64,000 nucleotides of DNA, taken from positions 372,001 to 436,000 of the forward strand of contig NZ_JAYDCK010000003.1 of assembly GCF_034555965.1 (NCBI RefSeq), in the 5' to 3' direction. A program made the position numbers and the translations under genes. The DNA is from Aquicoccus sp. G2-2. GTDB lineage: Bacteria > Pseudomonadota > Alphaproteobacteria > Rhodobacterales > Rhodobacteraceae. The notes below the pieces were generated by a model. It saw nothing but the letters and a program-made list of their open reading frames with translations, had not been told where the DNA came from and did no database searches. The first letter of the stretch is position 1, and each line of letters starts with the position of its first letter. This document shows, in pieces, positions 35,687 to 45,388 of this stretch.

Positions 35687-36979
35687 TTACACCTGTTCGA
35701 TGCGCAAGGCCACGGGCGGTGTTGTTGTTACGCCGGTGCCGACCATTGCGCTGAGGGCTTCATCCAGCGCGCGGCGCGATGTCTTGTGGGTGACGATCAA
35801 CACCGGGGCGGAGGTGTCATGATGGCCGTATTGCCGCATCCGGTTGATCGAGATGCCCGCTTCGCCCAGCACGGTGGCGATCTTGGCCAGAGCACCGGGT
35901 TTGTCATGCAGCGTCATGCGCATGTAATAGGGCGCAGGTGTGGCACCTTTGGCCGGTTTGGCGGGTTGCAGCGCGTTGGCGGGCTGCCCGAAGGTCGACA
36001 GGCGAAAACCGCGCGCGATGTCCATCACGTCGCCCAGCACGGCAGAGGCGGTTGGCCCTTCACCGGCCCCGGCGCCGCGCAGCACGATCTGGCCAACCTG
36101 ATCGCCCTCAATCATCACCATGTTGGTGCCGCCCTCAAGCTGTCCCAGCGCCGAATTGTCCGGCACGAGGCAGGGGCTCATGCGTTGTTCCAGCCCGCGC
36201 GCGCCCATTTGCGCCACGCCGAGCAGCTTGATGCGAAAGCCCATATCGGCGGCATGACGGATATCCTCGATGGTGATCCGGCCAATGCCTTCCAGCTCGA
36301 CCCCGGCGAAATTCACCTGTGTGCCAAAGGCGATGGCCGAAAGCAGCGCAAGCTTGTGACCCGCATCAATCCCACCAACGTCAAGCTCAGGGTCAGCTTC
36401 GAGATAGCCAAGGCCGTTGGCCTCGTCAAAAGCCGCCTGATAGGTGAGGTTGGCGCTTTGCATCCGGGTCAGGATATAGTTGCAGGTGCCGTTCATCACC
36501 CCCATGACACGGGTGATGTCATTGCCCGCAAGCCCTTCGGTCAGCGCCTTGACCACCGGGATGCCACCCGCCACGGCGGCCTCGAACCGGATTACCCGAC
36601 CGGCGGCTTCGGCGGTTTCGGCAAGCGCCTGCCCGTGATGGGCAAGCAGCGCCTTGTTGGCGGTCACCACGTCTTTGCCCGCTTGCAAGGCGGCTTCGGT
36701 TGCGGCTTTGGCAGGCCCGTCAGAGCCGCCCATGAGTTCAACAAACACATCGACATCGTCGCGCATGGCAAGCTTGACCGGGTCGTCTTCCCAGGCGTAG
36801 CCGGTGAGCGGCACACCGCGTTCCTTGTCGCGCGAACGTGCGGAGACGGCGCTGATCACGATCGCCCGGCCCGAACGCGCGGCCAGCAGGTTGGCCTTTT
36901 GGCGCACGATCTTGACCACACCTGCCCCGACGGTGCCAAGGCCTGCGATGCCAAGGCGCAAGGGGTCGCTGTCGTTCAT
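35687..36979 (-). CDS. hom: Homoserine dehydrogenase
   Basis: The 430-residue enzyme reduces aspartate semialdehyde to homoserine for threonine and methionine. It has the Rossmann motif GIAGLGTVGAG (9-19), VVTANKALLA, GIPVVKAL, the substrate loop GTCNYIL and the catalytic lysine region, then a C-terminal ACT domain (about 345-430, KPGALAKIATVL) for feedback by threonine. GGAGG lies 5 bp before the ATG at 36979. It is followed by recJ; lysC is at 56778. Confidence 0.95.
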   Translation of the reverse strand: MNDSDPLRLGIAGLGTVGAGVVKIVRQKANLLAARSGRAIVISAVSARSRDKERGVPLTGYAWEDDPVKLAMRDDVDVFVELMGGSDGPAKAATEAALQAGKDVVTANKALLAHHGQALAETAEAAGRVIRFEAAVAGGIPVVKALTEGLAGNDITRVMGVMNGTCNYILTRMQSANLTYQAAFDEANGLGYLEADPELDVGGIDAGHKLALLSAIAFGTQVNFAGVELEGIGRITIEDIRHAADMGFRIKLLGVAQMGARGLEQRMSPCLVPDNSALGQLEGGTNMVMIEGDQVGQIVLRGAGAGEGPTASAVLGDVMDIARGFRLSTFGQPANALQPAKPAKGATPAPYYMRMTLHDKPGALAKIATVLGEAGISINRMRQYGHHDTSAPVLIVTHKTSRRALDEALSAMVGTGVTTTPPVALRIEQV

Positions 36980-37177
36980 GGGAGCCTCCGGGGTTATTGA
37001 CGTGGGTTGCCGCCATGTAGCCCGCGCGCCCGGCACATGCAACGCAGCAAAGCGGAGGGGGCGTTGGCCGAGTGACGCGGTGGTGCGCGTTGCGTGAAGC
37101 GGAAGAGAGGTTCTTTAGGGCGGGCGCCCATCGTTCGGCACGGACAGGCGCTCGCCCGGCGGCGCGCGCTGCGGAGC

Positions 37178-39199
37178 TTACCGCCAGAACGGCGCGAAGC
37201 CCGCGAGCAGCCCTTGTGCTTTGGCGAGTGCGCGGTTGGAGGGGCCGGGATGCGGAATATCGCCGCTGGCCAAGCGCTCCACCGCTTGTTCCACCGGGCA
37301 GGGCAGGCCGGATTTCGGGTCGAAATAGCGCGGATAATCAATCAGTGCGGCGTGAACCAGCCCGGCAAGCGCGGGCCGCGCCTTGCGCCGCGCGGGCACT
37401 TCTCCCAAATCACGGGTCAACCCCCATCCAGCATAGAACGGCGCGCCGGTGCAGGTGACTTTGACGCCGCGCAAAAGCGCCTCGAACCCAAGTAACGACG
37501 TCATGGTCCAGACCTCGTCAACCAGCCCCAAAAGCGCCGCAGGATCGGTGTTTTCAAGCACCAGATCGGCCAGATCACCCGCCGCCATCGCGCCATCGCG
37601 CAACCCCGCTTCGACATCGGGGTGTGGTTTATAGATCAGCACCGCGTCGGGGTTGGCCACCCGCGCCGCTTCAAGCAGCGCGCGGTTGCTGGCAATCGCA
37701 CCCGCGCCGGTGCGGATGGAGGCATCATCTTCGACCTGCCCCGGCACAAGGATGCGCCGCCCCGGTGGCAAATCGGGCAGCGCCGCGCCGCCAAGATTGT
37801 ATTTGCTGACACCAAGCGTGATGAGCCGCGCAATCAACGCCTCTGCCCGGCGGGTCTGATCCGGACGCAGGCGGGCGCGTGTGGCAATCAGCCGTTCAAG
37901 TCGGCTTTCAACACCCGGGTCATAGTAAATCCCCAGATCATCAAGCACCAGCGACAGCGGCGGCACCAGTTCCGCGCCCAACCCGCGCGAGCGCAAAAAG
38001 CCGTCCTCCACCCGCACCACATCGCGGCCCGGCGCCGCTTTCCCGGCCCAGACCATGCGGCGGCGGGTGCCCGTTGCACGGGTAGAAAACACCATTCGCT
38101 GGTGCCGCCCGAAAAACCGCTGCATCGGGCGGCGCTTCCACAGGCGGATTTCCTCGCCCACCCAACCGTGCTGGTCTTCGCGCCATTCGCGGGCCATGGC
38201 TTCGGCGGTGGCGATGGTCTCCTCCAGCGTGGCAAGACGGTCGTTATATGGGTCATACCATGTCGGGTGCAGGATCATTGCGGCGGCGAAAAGCTGTGCG
38301 CGGGTAAGGGCGCGGCCACGCCGGGGCAGCGTGTGCGGATTGCGATCATCCGAAAGCCCCCACCCGGCATAGAATGGTTGCCCGAACACCACCGGCTTGT
38401 GCCCTGTCAGAATTGCCTCGAACCCCAGTTGCGAAGACACGGTGTAAACCGCCACCGCCCCTTCCAGCAGCGCCCAGGGCGATACCGGCGCATCAAAAAT
38501 CTCGACCCGGCCTTGCGCATTGTCCGCGCCGAAATAACCCGCGCGATAGCCGTGGTTGGTTTCGGGGTGGGTCTTGATCAGAATACGCGCGCCGGGGTTG
38601 TCCTCCTGCGCCCAGTAAAGGGCTTCGAGAAAGCTGTTGGCATCGGCGCGGCCATGCTTGACCGAGGCATCGCCGCGGGTCTGATCCACCACCAGCACAT
38701 AGCCGGGCGCGGGCGGCTCAAGCATGGGGTCAAGCGCGAAATACTTGGAAAGATGCGCCTCTTGCAGCCGCGCCATACAAGCGCGGGCGCGATCAAGCAG
38801 GGCGGTGTTGTCAAGTGGGTGCGTCGCCAACAGCGTTTCAAGATCGGACGGTGCGGCGGCATCGAAATGCACCCCGGTCGTATCAATCTGCAAGCCCAGC
38901 GGCGGCTCTCCGGCGCGCCCGGGCAAGAGCGAGCGCAGGAAGGCATCCTCAAAGCGAACGATCCCGCTGCCGGTCGTTTCGGCCACGCCCTCACCGCGCG
39001 CGGCATAGCGCGAGCGGCCCCAGACGGCGATCAGATCATCGCTCTCGGGGCGGCGCAGCGGTGTGCCAAGCACCAGATCGTAGCCCGCCAGTTGGGCAAT
39101 GCGGCGCACGCGCTTCTGACGCAGGAAACCGGCGTTGTAATAGAAAAGCCGCCGGGGCGATTTGGCCCCGGCGGCTTGGGTATTCAGACTGTTGCCCAA
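37178..39199 (-). CDS. kpsC: KpsC-like capsular polysaccharide beta-Kdo transferase
   Basis: The 673-residue protein has two homologous halves, each with the pattern FEDAFLRS...PPLGLQID or VEDGFLRSRGLG...PLSLVLDDLGIYYD. Each half later has KTHPE/KPHPD and FYAGWGL. This duplicated arrangement is that of KpsC, which builds the poly-Kdo linker on the lipid anchor of group 2 capsules. It starts 3 bp after the OPX lipoprotein stop. It is cytoplasmic, working with KpsS (40479). Confidence 0.9.
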   Translation of the reverse strand: MGNSLNTQAAGAKSPRRLFYYNAGFLRQKRVRRIAQLAGYDLVLGTPLRRPESDDLIAVWGRSRYAARGEGVAETTGSGIVRFEDAFLRSLLPGRAGEPPLGLQIDTTGVHFDAAAPSDLETLLATHPLDNTALLDRARACMARLQEAHLSKYFALDPMLEPPAPGYVLVVDQTRGDASVKHGRADANSFLEALYWAQEDNPGARILIKTHPETNHGYRAGYFGADNAQGRVEIFDAPVSPWALLEGAVAVYTVSSQLGFEAILTGHKPVVFGQPFYAGWGLSDDRNPHTLPRRGRALTRAQLFAAAMILHPTWYDPYNDRLATLEETIATAEAMAREWREDQHGWVGEEIRLWKRRPMQRFFGRHQRMVFSTRATGTRRRMVWAGKAAPGRDVVRVEDGFLRSRGLGAELVPPLSLVLDDLGIYYDPGVESRLERLIATRARLRPDQTRRAEALIARLITLGVSKYNLGGAALPDLPPGRRILVPGQVEDDASIRTGAGAIASNRALLEAARVANPDAVLIYKPHPDVEAGLRDGAMAAGDLADLVLENTDPAALLGLVDEVWTMTSLLGFEALLRGVKVTCTGAPFYAGWGLTRDLGEVPARRKARPALAGLVHAALIDYPRYFDPKSGLPCPVEQAVERLASGDIPHPGPSNRALAKAQGLLAGFAPFWR

Positions 39200-39202
39200 G
39201 GC

Positions 39203-40363
39203 TTAGCCACCGGAAAGTGCGGAGACGCCGGAACTGACCGTGCCAACCGAGCCGAGCGTGCCGGTGATCGCCGAGATGGTCTTGTTCCACTGGGTGAACG
39301 GTGCTTCGGTGACATAAAGCGTATCACCATCGCGGATCGAGAAATCGCGCGCAAGGAACATGCCGTTGGGCTTGGTCAGGTCAAGCACGTAAACCATACG
39401 CTGCGCGCCTTGCAGGTCGGTGCGGCCAAGCACTTGGTTGGCAATTTCCGCCGGTTCATTGCGCAGCACAAACACCCCGGTGGGATCGGCTGACGCGGTC
39501 ATCAAGCCGCCCACGGTGGCGATGGCTTCCACGGCGCTGAGCGTCTGGGTCTCGAATGGTACGCGCGATTGCGAACCGGTCGCGCCAAGTGCGGTGAACG
39601 AGCGGGTGTCTTCCTCGACAAGGATTTTGTCGCCGCCACGCAATGCAATATCAAGCTCGGGATGCTGATAGAGATCTTGCAGCCAGATTTTCGAGCGTTG
39701 GTTGCCACGAATCACGGTGATTTGGGCAATTTCCGGCGAAATTGTAATGCCACCGGCGCGCGCCAACATGGTGCTGAGCGTGCGGGTGGGCCGCTCAATA
39801 GCGAACACGCCTTGCCCGCCAACCGCGCCGACAAGGCTCACGGTCGAGCCATCACCGGCCTGGCGGCGCACTTCGACCTGTGGATCGGGGGTTTGCTGTT
39901 CCAGTTTCTTGGTAATGATGCGGCGAATGGCCTCGGGAGAGTTGCCCGCAGCGCGGATGCGCCCGGCATATGGGATGAAGATGAAGCCCGCGCCGTCGAC
40001 CTGAATATCTGCGAGCACCGCCGCCGAAGAGCCTGCCCGCGCACCACCACCCGAGCCAAGCAACGGATCATCGACGTTTTCCCAGACGGTGATGCCAAGC
40101 GTGTCGCCGGGCCGGATGATATCCGAACCCATTACGCCGGCATTTTTGAAGTCATCGGAAAAGCCAAGGGCGGGCACCACCGAGGTCACACGGGTGACAC
40201 GATCATTGACCGCGACGATAAACGCGTCGCCCTTACGTTGCACGGAGCCTGCGAAAATCTCTTTCTTGTTGGGGCCGACACGCGGCAACCCACAAGACGA
40301 AACGACCGCCAAAGCAGCCACAATGGCGATGGATCTCGCCCAACGAGAGGTTCTGGGTTTCAC
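39203..40363 (-). CDS. Outer-membrane polysaccharide export (OPX/Wza-type) lipoprotein
   Basis: The 386-residue protein has a lipobox (LAVVSSC) and then the poly-export domain (SDIIRPGDTLGITVWENVDDP, about 80-180). It continues with SLBB domains (VSLVGAVGGQGVFAIERP and LSAVEAIATVGG). OPX proteins form the outer-membrane exit channel for capsule. GGAG lies upstream of a GTG start at 40363. It is downstream of the kpsS gene and overlaps into kpsC spacing of 3 bp. The inner-membrane exporter (KpsM, KpsT, KpsE) is not encoded in the window. Confidence 0.88.
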   Translation of the reverse strand: MKPRTSRWARSIAIVAALAVVSSCGLPRVGPNKKEIFAGSVQRKGDAFIVAVNDRVTRVTSVVPALGFSDDFKNAGVMGSDIIRPGDTLGITVWENVDDPLLGSGGGARAGSSAAVLADIQVDGAGFIFIPYAGRIRAAGNSPEAIRRIITKKLEQQTPDPQVEVRRQAGDGSTVSLVGAVGGQGVFAIERPTRTLSTMLARAGGITISPEIAQITVIRGNQRSKIWLQDLYQHPELDIALRGGDKILVEEDTRSFTALGATGSQSRVPFETQTLSAVEAIATVGGLMTASADPTGVFVLRNEPAEIANQVLGRTDLQGAQRMVYVLDLTKPNGMFLARDFSIRDGDTLYVTEAPFTQWNKTISAITGTLGSVGTVSSGVSALSGG

Positions 40364-40478
40364 TGTGCGGTCTCCTCGACCTGTTCTTTTCTGCCTCAGA
40401 TTCAGCGTTTTGCACGCTGTAATTGAAGCGACGCTAGCCGATTTTCAGACAGAAATAAAGCACTGGTATGCGCTTGGT

Positions 40479-41771
40479 TCAGTTCACCAGCCGTAACTGT
40501 TGCCGAGGGGCCGCGGTGCCTTGGGCCAGCGCATCATAGGGATCTTCCGCGTTGAGCATGAGATCAACCACCATACGCATCAATTGCCGCCGCCCACGCG
40601 CCGAATAGAACCCGCCTGCGATCTGGCTGGTTTCCAGCAGGTAGCGGCGATAATCCTGATAGGCGCGCCGGTCTGGCCGGGCGGGCAGGGCGAAAAACTC
40701 AGGCAGGCTCTGGGTCGAGACGAACTCCGGCTTGTCGTAAACCGCGTCGCCGAATACCTTGATCGGAATGCCGCGCCAAAGCACCTGCTGGGCGGCGGTG
40801 GAGTTTACCGTTACCGCGCTGCGCGCATCGTTGAGAAGCTGTGCCAATTTACCACCGCGCACGTAATGCACCCGGTTCTCAACCCCTTGCGCGCGCGCCA
40901 TGCGGGCAATCTCGCGCCTGAGCGGCACGCGCCCATCCTCTAACGGGTGCGCCTTGAAAACAAGGTGATGATGGCCCGGTGCGCCCTCTGAAAAGCCCTT
41001 GATTACCGTGTCGAGAAACTCGGTCATTGTGGAAAAAGGTGAGTGCATTTGAAAGCTTGAATCATGTTCAAGCTGAAGCAGCGCCAGATGATAGGGAAAG
41101 CCGCCGCGCCGGATGCGCAGCGTCGCGGCGCGGCGCTCAACCGCTTGTGCGGGCATCAAGAGCAGGCGTTTGAGATAAAGCTGAAATTCAGCCGTTACCG
41201 GCAGATCGCGGTGCGGGCGAAAATTGGCGTAGCGCGCATTCCGAAACATCACGAAAAAATGGTAGAGCGCGCCGTAAAATACGTGTTGGCGCATATCACC
41301 CCAGCGGGCGGGCGGCAGCGGCGCGTCCATATCCGACTGCGCCAGCACCGTGCGCATTTCGTCAATGCTCATCTGCATCAGCCGAGAATGGCCATTGGCC
41401 CCCTCCCGCTCATAACTGACCCAATAGGGCCGCAGATACCCTTCCTCAAACACATGCACCCGCAGGCCGAGGGCGCGGGCGTGGGCCACCGCTTGCGCGT
41501 GGATGAAGCGGGTATCGCCATAAAGCACGATGTCGGTGATGGATTTCTCGGCGATCAACGTAGCGAAGGCAGCGGGCCAGCCGTCTTGCGTGCCGAGATA
41601 CGGGATGAAACGCGTCTTGTCGCGCCAAAACACTTGATCACCGGCATTGAAACCGACGCGCCAAACCTCTGCCCCGGCGTGGCGCAGCATTTTGCTCAGC
41701 TGGTGAAAAAAGGGACCATGCGGCCCTTGCAGGAACAAGAATGCCCTGTTTTCTCCTGTGATTGCAGCCAT
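40479..41771 (-). CDS. kpsS: KpsS-like capsular polysaccharide beta-Kdo transferase
   Basis: The 430-residue protein begins RAFLFLQGPHGPFFHQLSKML, the hallmark of KpsS, and has VLYGDTRFIHAQAV, FEEGYLRPYWVSYE and FKAHPLEDGR followed by TVNSTAAQQVLWRGIP. KpsS adds the first Kdo to the phosphatidylglycerol anchor. The ATG at 41771 has no good ribosome-binding site; an AGGAG lies 30 bp upstream, so a non-ATG start further up cannot be excluded. It is divergent from ribE. It lies 115 bp upstream of the OPX gene. Confidence 0.9.
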   Translation of the reverse strand: MAAITGENRAFLFLQGPHGPFFHQLSKMLRHAGAEVWRVGFNAGDQVFWRDKTRFIPYLGTQDGWPAAFATLIAEKSITDIVLYGDTRFIHAQAVAHARALGLRVHVFEEGYLRPYWVSYEREGANGHSRLMQMSIDEMRTVLAQSDMDAPLPPARWGDMRQHVFYGALYHFFVMFRNARYANFRPHRDLPVTAEFQLYLKRLLLMPAQAVERRAATLRIRRGGFPYHLALLQLEHDSSFQMHSPFSTMTEFLDTVIKGFSEGAPGHHHLVFKAHPLEDGRVPLRREIARMARAQGVENRVHYVRGGKLAQLLNDARSAVTVNSTAAQQVLWRGIPIKVFGDAVYDKPEFVSTQSLPEFFALPARPDRRAYQDYRRYLLETSQIAGGFYSARGRRQLMRMVVDLMLNAEDPYDALAQGTAAPRQQLRLVN

Positions 41772-41920
41772 GGTTCTTACATACGCCGGAATGGTTTCTC
41801 TCCTGTTACTAACCAATGTGTCCGGCGAAAATATGGCCGCAATTGGGCAGGGGCCGCAAGGTATTCTTGCGCAAACCCGCCCGCCGCGATAGGCAGTTCG
41901 CAATCATGAGGAGGGCGGCC

Positions 41921-42532
41921 ATGTTCACCGGCATCATCACCGATATCGGCACCGTCAGGGAAACCGAGATGCGGGGCGATCTGCGCGCGCGGATCGGCAC
42001 CGACTATGACACCCAGACGATTGAAATCGGCGCTTCGATTGCCTGTGACGGCGTTTGCCTGACCGTGGTGGCGCTGGGCGCGGACTGGTTTGATGTCGAT
42101 ATTTCGGCGGAAACACTGGCGAAAACCAATATCGGCGGTGCAAGCAATGACCCATCCGGCGGCTGGCAACCCGGCCACCGGATTAACCTTGAACGGGCGC
42201 TCAGGGTGGGTGACGAACTGGGCGGGCATATCGTGTCAGGCCATGTTGATGGCGTGGCCGAAATCGTGGCCGCTGTGACGGAAGGCGACAGCACGCGGCT
42301 GAGCTTCCGCGCGCCAGAAGGGTTGGCGCGGTTCATCGCATCCAAAGGGTCCGTCGCGCTTAACGGCGCCTCGCTTACGGTGAACGAGGTGGAAGGTGAA
42401 ACATTCGGCGTCAACCTCATCCCGCACACCAAGGAAGCGACAACCTGGGGCGCGGCGGCGGTGGGGGACCGGGTGAATCTCGAAATCGACACGCTGGCGC
42501 GCTATGTGGCGCGGCTCAGGGAGTATGGCTGA
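41921..42532 (+). CDS. ribE: Riboflavin synthase, alpha chain
   Basis: The 203-residue enzyme dismutates two lumazines to riboflavin. It has the duplicated barrel fold, with MFTGIITDIGTV at the start, ACDGVCLTV, GGHIVSGHVDG, and SLTVNEVEGETFGVNLIPHT in the second half. GAGGAGGG lies 7 bp before the ATG at 41921. No FMN riboswitch is seen upstream. In many relatives ribD precedes; here the divergent capsule operon does. A metallo-beta-lactamase-fold gene separates it from ribB. Confidence 0.95.
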   Translation: MFTGIITDIGTVRETEMRGDLRARIGTDYDTQTIEIGASIACDGVCLTVVALGADWFDVDISAETLAKTNIGGASNDPSGGWQPGHRINLERALRVGDELGGHIVSGHVDGVAEIVAAVTEGDSTRLSFRAPEGLARFIASKGSVALNGASLTVNEVEGETFGVNLIPHTKEATTWGAAAVGDRVNLEIDTLARYVARLREYG

Positions 42533-42672
42533 GGGGCTGCGCTGCGGCCCTTGATTCCATGCCCCGGTGACAGAACCCGCCCCACAAAATGAAGCGGCGG
42601 CGGTCTATTGTGCGGTTGCGCTGGGCGGGCGGAGCGCGATAATCGCGGCACAAGATACAAGCGAGGCCCGCC

Positions 42673-43644
42673 ATGACGTTTATCCGCCCGACCCGCCGCG
42701 CCCTTCTGAAACTGGCCGCCGTGGCCCCGGCTTTTGCGTTGCCCGCCGTGGCACGTGCGCAGCTTGGCGCGCCAGGGGCGGCAAATCCGGGGTATTTTCA
42801 TTTCACCAAGGGCGCGGCGAAGTTCACCGTGTTGTCGGATGGCTATTTCACCCAACCCGTCAGCGGGCTTGGCATCAATGCGCCCGAAGGCGAAGTGGCG
42901 GCGTTTCTCAAGGCGCATTACCTCGACACGCAATCGAACGTGGCGCACACCAACCATCTTTTCATCGAGCTGGGCGAGGCGCGCGTGCTGGTCGATGTCG
43001 GCGGTGGCAGCCGGTTTTTTCCGACCGAAGGGCGGCTTCTGGCCAATATGGAGGCCGCCGGGATTGACGCGGGCACCATCACCCATGTCTTCATGACCCA
43101 CGCGCACCCGGATCATATCTGGGGTATCCGCGACGATTTTGATGAACCGATCTTCCCCGATGCGGCCTATTTTCTGGGCGAGGTAGAACACGGTTATTGG
43201 ATGCAGGACGGCTTGGTTGACCGGGTCGCGCCGGAGGATCAGCAATTCGTCGTGGGCGCGGTCAATTCGATTAATTGCGATGGCGTCGAATGGACTCTCG
43301 TGCAGGACGGGGCAGAGATTGCGCCGGGTATCCGCGCGATGGCCTCTTTCGGGCATACCGCCGGGCATATGTCATTGGCGGTCGATACCGGCGCGGGGCA
43401 GGTTATCGCCTTGGGCGATTCGATGACCCATGGCTGGCTCAACTTCGCGCATCCCGGCTGGTATAACGCGCTCGACGCGGACCCGGAAACGACCGTGGCC
43501 ACCCGCGCGCGAATGCTCGACATGGCCGCCAGCGATGGCATTACGATGATCGGCTATCACTTCCCGTTCCCCGGCGTCGGCCATGTGATCCGCGAGGCCG
43601 GGACATATCGCTTTATTCCCGCACTCTGGCAGTTCAAGGCATAA
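42673..43644 (+). CDS. Tat-exported MBL-fold metallo-hydrolase, paralogue
   Basis: The 323-residue protein has a twin-arginine signal (PTRRALLKL, cleavage near ARA-Q) and the metal motif THAHPDH, with a later SFGHTAGH and ALGDSMTH. It resembles the protein at 7033-7965 along its length. It sits inside the riboflavin cluster between ribE and ribB with gaps of 140 and 63 bp, which is not the usual order. A periplasmic hydrolase of a lactone or ester is possible; no link to riboflavin is evident. Confidence 0.88.
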   Translation: MTFIRPTRRALLKLAAVAPAFALPAVARAQLGAPGAANPGYFHFTKGAAKFTVLSDGYFTQPVSGLGINAPEGEVAAFLKAHYLDTQSNVAHTNHLFIELGEARVLVDVGGGSRFFPTEGRLLANMEAAGIDAGTITHVFMTHAHPDHIWGIRDDFDEPIFPDAAYFLGEVEHGYWMQDGLVDRVAPEDQQFVVGAVNSINCDGVEWTLVQDGAEIAPGIRAMASFGHTAGHMSLAVDTGAGQVIALGDSMTHGWLNFAHPGWYNALDADPETTVATRARMLDMAASDGITMIGYHFPFPGVGHVIREAGTYRFIPALWQFKA

Positions 43645-43707
43645 CCTGCCGCCGCCTCTGGCCAAGCTTGCGCGCCTGCGCTATCTGGCAAGGGAAAGGG
43701 GATCCGG

Positions 43708-44838
43708 ATGTCGAAAGCCTATGACACGCCCGGCGCGGTTGAGGCGCAGCTTAGCGATGCGATCACGCCAATCGAAGAGATTATCAAGGATGCCGCCCGC
43801 GGGCAGATGTATATTCTTGTGGACCATGAAGATCGCGAGAACGAAGGCGACCTGATCATCCCGGCCGAATTTGCCGATGCCGATGCGATCAACTTCATGG
43901 CGACCCATGGGCGCGGGCTGATCTGCCTGCCGATGACAGCCGAGCGGATTGACCGGCTCGGCCTGCCGATGATGGCGGTCAATAATTCCAGCCGGATGGA
44001 AACCGCCTTTACCGTCTCGATCGAGGCGCGCGAGGGTGTGACCACCGGCATTTCCGCCGGTGACCGGGCGCTGACCGTGGCCACCGCGATCAACGAACAG
44101 AACACCATGGCAGACCTTGCCACGCCGGGGCATCTTTTCCCGCTGCGCGCGCGCACTGGCGGGGTGCTGGTTCGGGCCGGGCATACCGAAGCTTCGGTCG
44201 ATATCTCAAGGCTGGCGGGGCTGAACCCATCGGCGGTGATTTGCGAAATCATGCGCGACGATGGTGAAATGGCGCGGCTGCCCGATTTGGTGGATTTCGC
44301 CAAAACGCATGGCCTCAAGATCGGGACGATTTCCGATCTGATCGCCTATCGTCACAAGCATGACAATCTGGTGCGTGAGACCAAGCGCCGCGAGGTCGAG
44401 TCGGTTCATGGCGGCACCTGGGAAATGCGCGTTTTCGCCGATCAGATCACCGGCACCGAACATATCGCGCTGATCAAGGGCGATATCACCACGCCCGAGC
44501 CGGTTCTGGTGCGCGCCCATGCGATCAACGAACTGGAAGACATGCTGGGCCTTGGCCCGTCTCGCCCGGACGAGTTGGCCACCGCGATGGAGATCATCGC
44601 CGCCGAGGGGCGCGGTGCGGTGCTGCTCTTCCGGGAGCCACATCCCAAGCTCAATCTGGGCGAGGAAGACGAGGCCCCGAAGATCGTCAAGCGCACCGGG
44701 CTTGGCTCTCAAATCATGGTGCGGCTGGGCCTCACCAGCCTGACCCTGCTGACCGATTCGCCCAGCACGCGCTATCTGGGGATCGAAGCATTCGGGCTTT
44801 CCATCGCGGGCACCCGCCCGATTCATCAGAAAGGTTGA
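43708..44838 (+). CDS. ribB: 3,4-dihydroxy-2-butanone-4-phosphate synthase with degenerate GTP cyclohydrolase II domain
   Basis: The 376-residue protein makes the four-carbon riboflavin precursor from ribulose-5-phosphate. Residues about 20-225 are the DHBP synthase ([13 protein letters not shown] and [13 protein letters not shown] with catalytic acids, [10 protein letters not shown]). The C-terminal third resembles GTP cyclohydrolase II in size and in [15 protein letters not shown]. It lacks the zinc-binding cysteines and the catalytic region, so it cannot open GTP. A true RibA must exist elsewhere. It is 4 bp upstream of ribH. Confidence 0.92.
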   Translation: MSKAYDTPGAVEAQLSDAITPIEEIIKDAARGQMYILVDHEDRENEGDLIIPAEFADADAINFMATHGRGLICLPMTAERIDRLGLPMMAVNNSSRMETAFTVSIEAREGVTTGISAGDRALTVATAINEQNTMADLATPGHLFPLRARTGGVLVRAGHTEASVDISRLAGLNPSAVICEIMRDDGEMARLPDLVDFAKTHGLKIGTISDLIAYRHKHDNLVRETKRREVESVHGGTWEMRVFADQITGTEHIALIKGDITTPEPVLVRAHAINELEDMLGLGPSRPDELATAMEIIAAEGRGAVLLFREPHPKLNLGEEDEAPKIVKRTGLGSQIMVRLGLTSLTLLTDSPSTRYLGIEAFGLSIAGTRPIHQKG

Positions 44839-44842
44839 GCCA

Positions 44843-45388
44843 ATGGCCGAAAGTCATGATGCACTGAACCGCCCCACATTCGACAAGCCGGTGAAGCTTT
44901 TGATCGTCGCCGCGCCGTTTTATCGCCCGATTGCCGATAACCTGATCAAAGGTGCCGTGGCCGAGATCGAGGCGGCGGGCGGCAGCCATGAGGTTGTCGA
45001 AGTCCCCGGCGCGCTTGAAGTGCCGACTGCCATTGGCATTGCCGAGCGGTTGTCGAATTTCGATGGTTACGTCGCGCTTGGCTGTGTCATTCGCGGTGAG
45101 ACCACGCATTATGAGACGGTGTGCAACGATAGCTCGCGCGCGCTTCAACTGCTTGGCCTGCAAGGGCTTTGCATTGGCAATGGTATCCTGACGGTCGAGA
45201 CCGAGGCACAGGCGATTGCGCGCGCCGATCCGGGCGGCATGAACAAGGGCGGAGGGGCAGCGGCGGCGGCCTTGCATCTTCTGGCGCTCACCCGTAAGTG
45301 GGGCGCCCGGCGCAAGGGGGTAGGGTTCCTCCCGGAGGCGGAAGAATATCGCATCGCCGGTGATTTGAAGGACACTCCCAAGGCATGA
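44843..45388 (+). CDS. ribH: 6,7-dimethyl-8-ribityllumazine synthase
   Basis: The 181-residue enzyme has the substrate loops VPGALEVPTAIG and LGCVIRGETTHYETVCNDSS, with the catalytic histidine, and GNGILTVETEAQA. It is longer than typical plant and Bacillus forms at the C-terminus. It lies 4 bp after ribB and its stop overlaps the nusB start (ATGA at 45385-45388), so the operon continues. Confidence 0.95.
   Translation: MAESHDALNRPTFDKPVKLLIVAAPFYRPIADNLIKGAVAEIEAAGGSHEVVEVPGALEVPTAIGIAERLSNFDGYVALGCVIRGETTHYETVCNDSSRALQLLGLQGLCIGNGILTVETEAQAIARADPGGMNKGGGAAAAALHLLALTRKWGARRKGVGFLPEAEEYRIAGDLKDTPKA

Noticed and set aside
41772-41920. FMN riboswitch upstream of ribE
   Set aside because: The conserved core of the FMN element is not present in the 149-bp gap.
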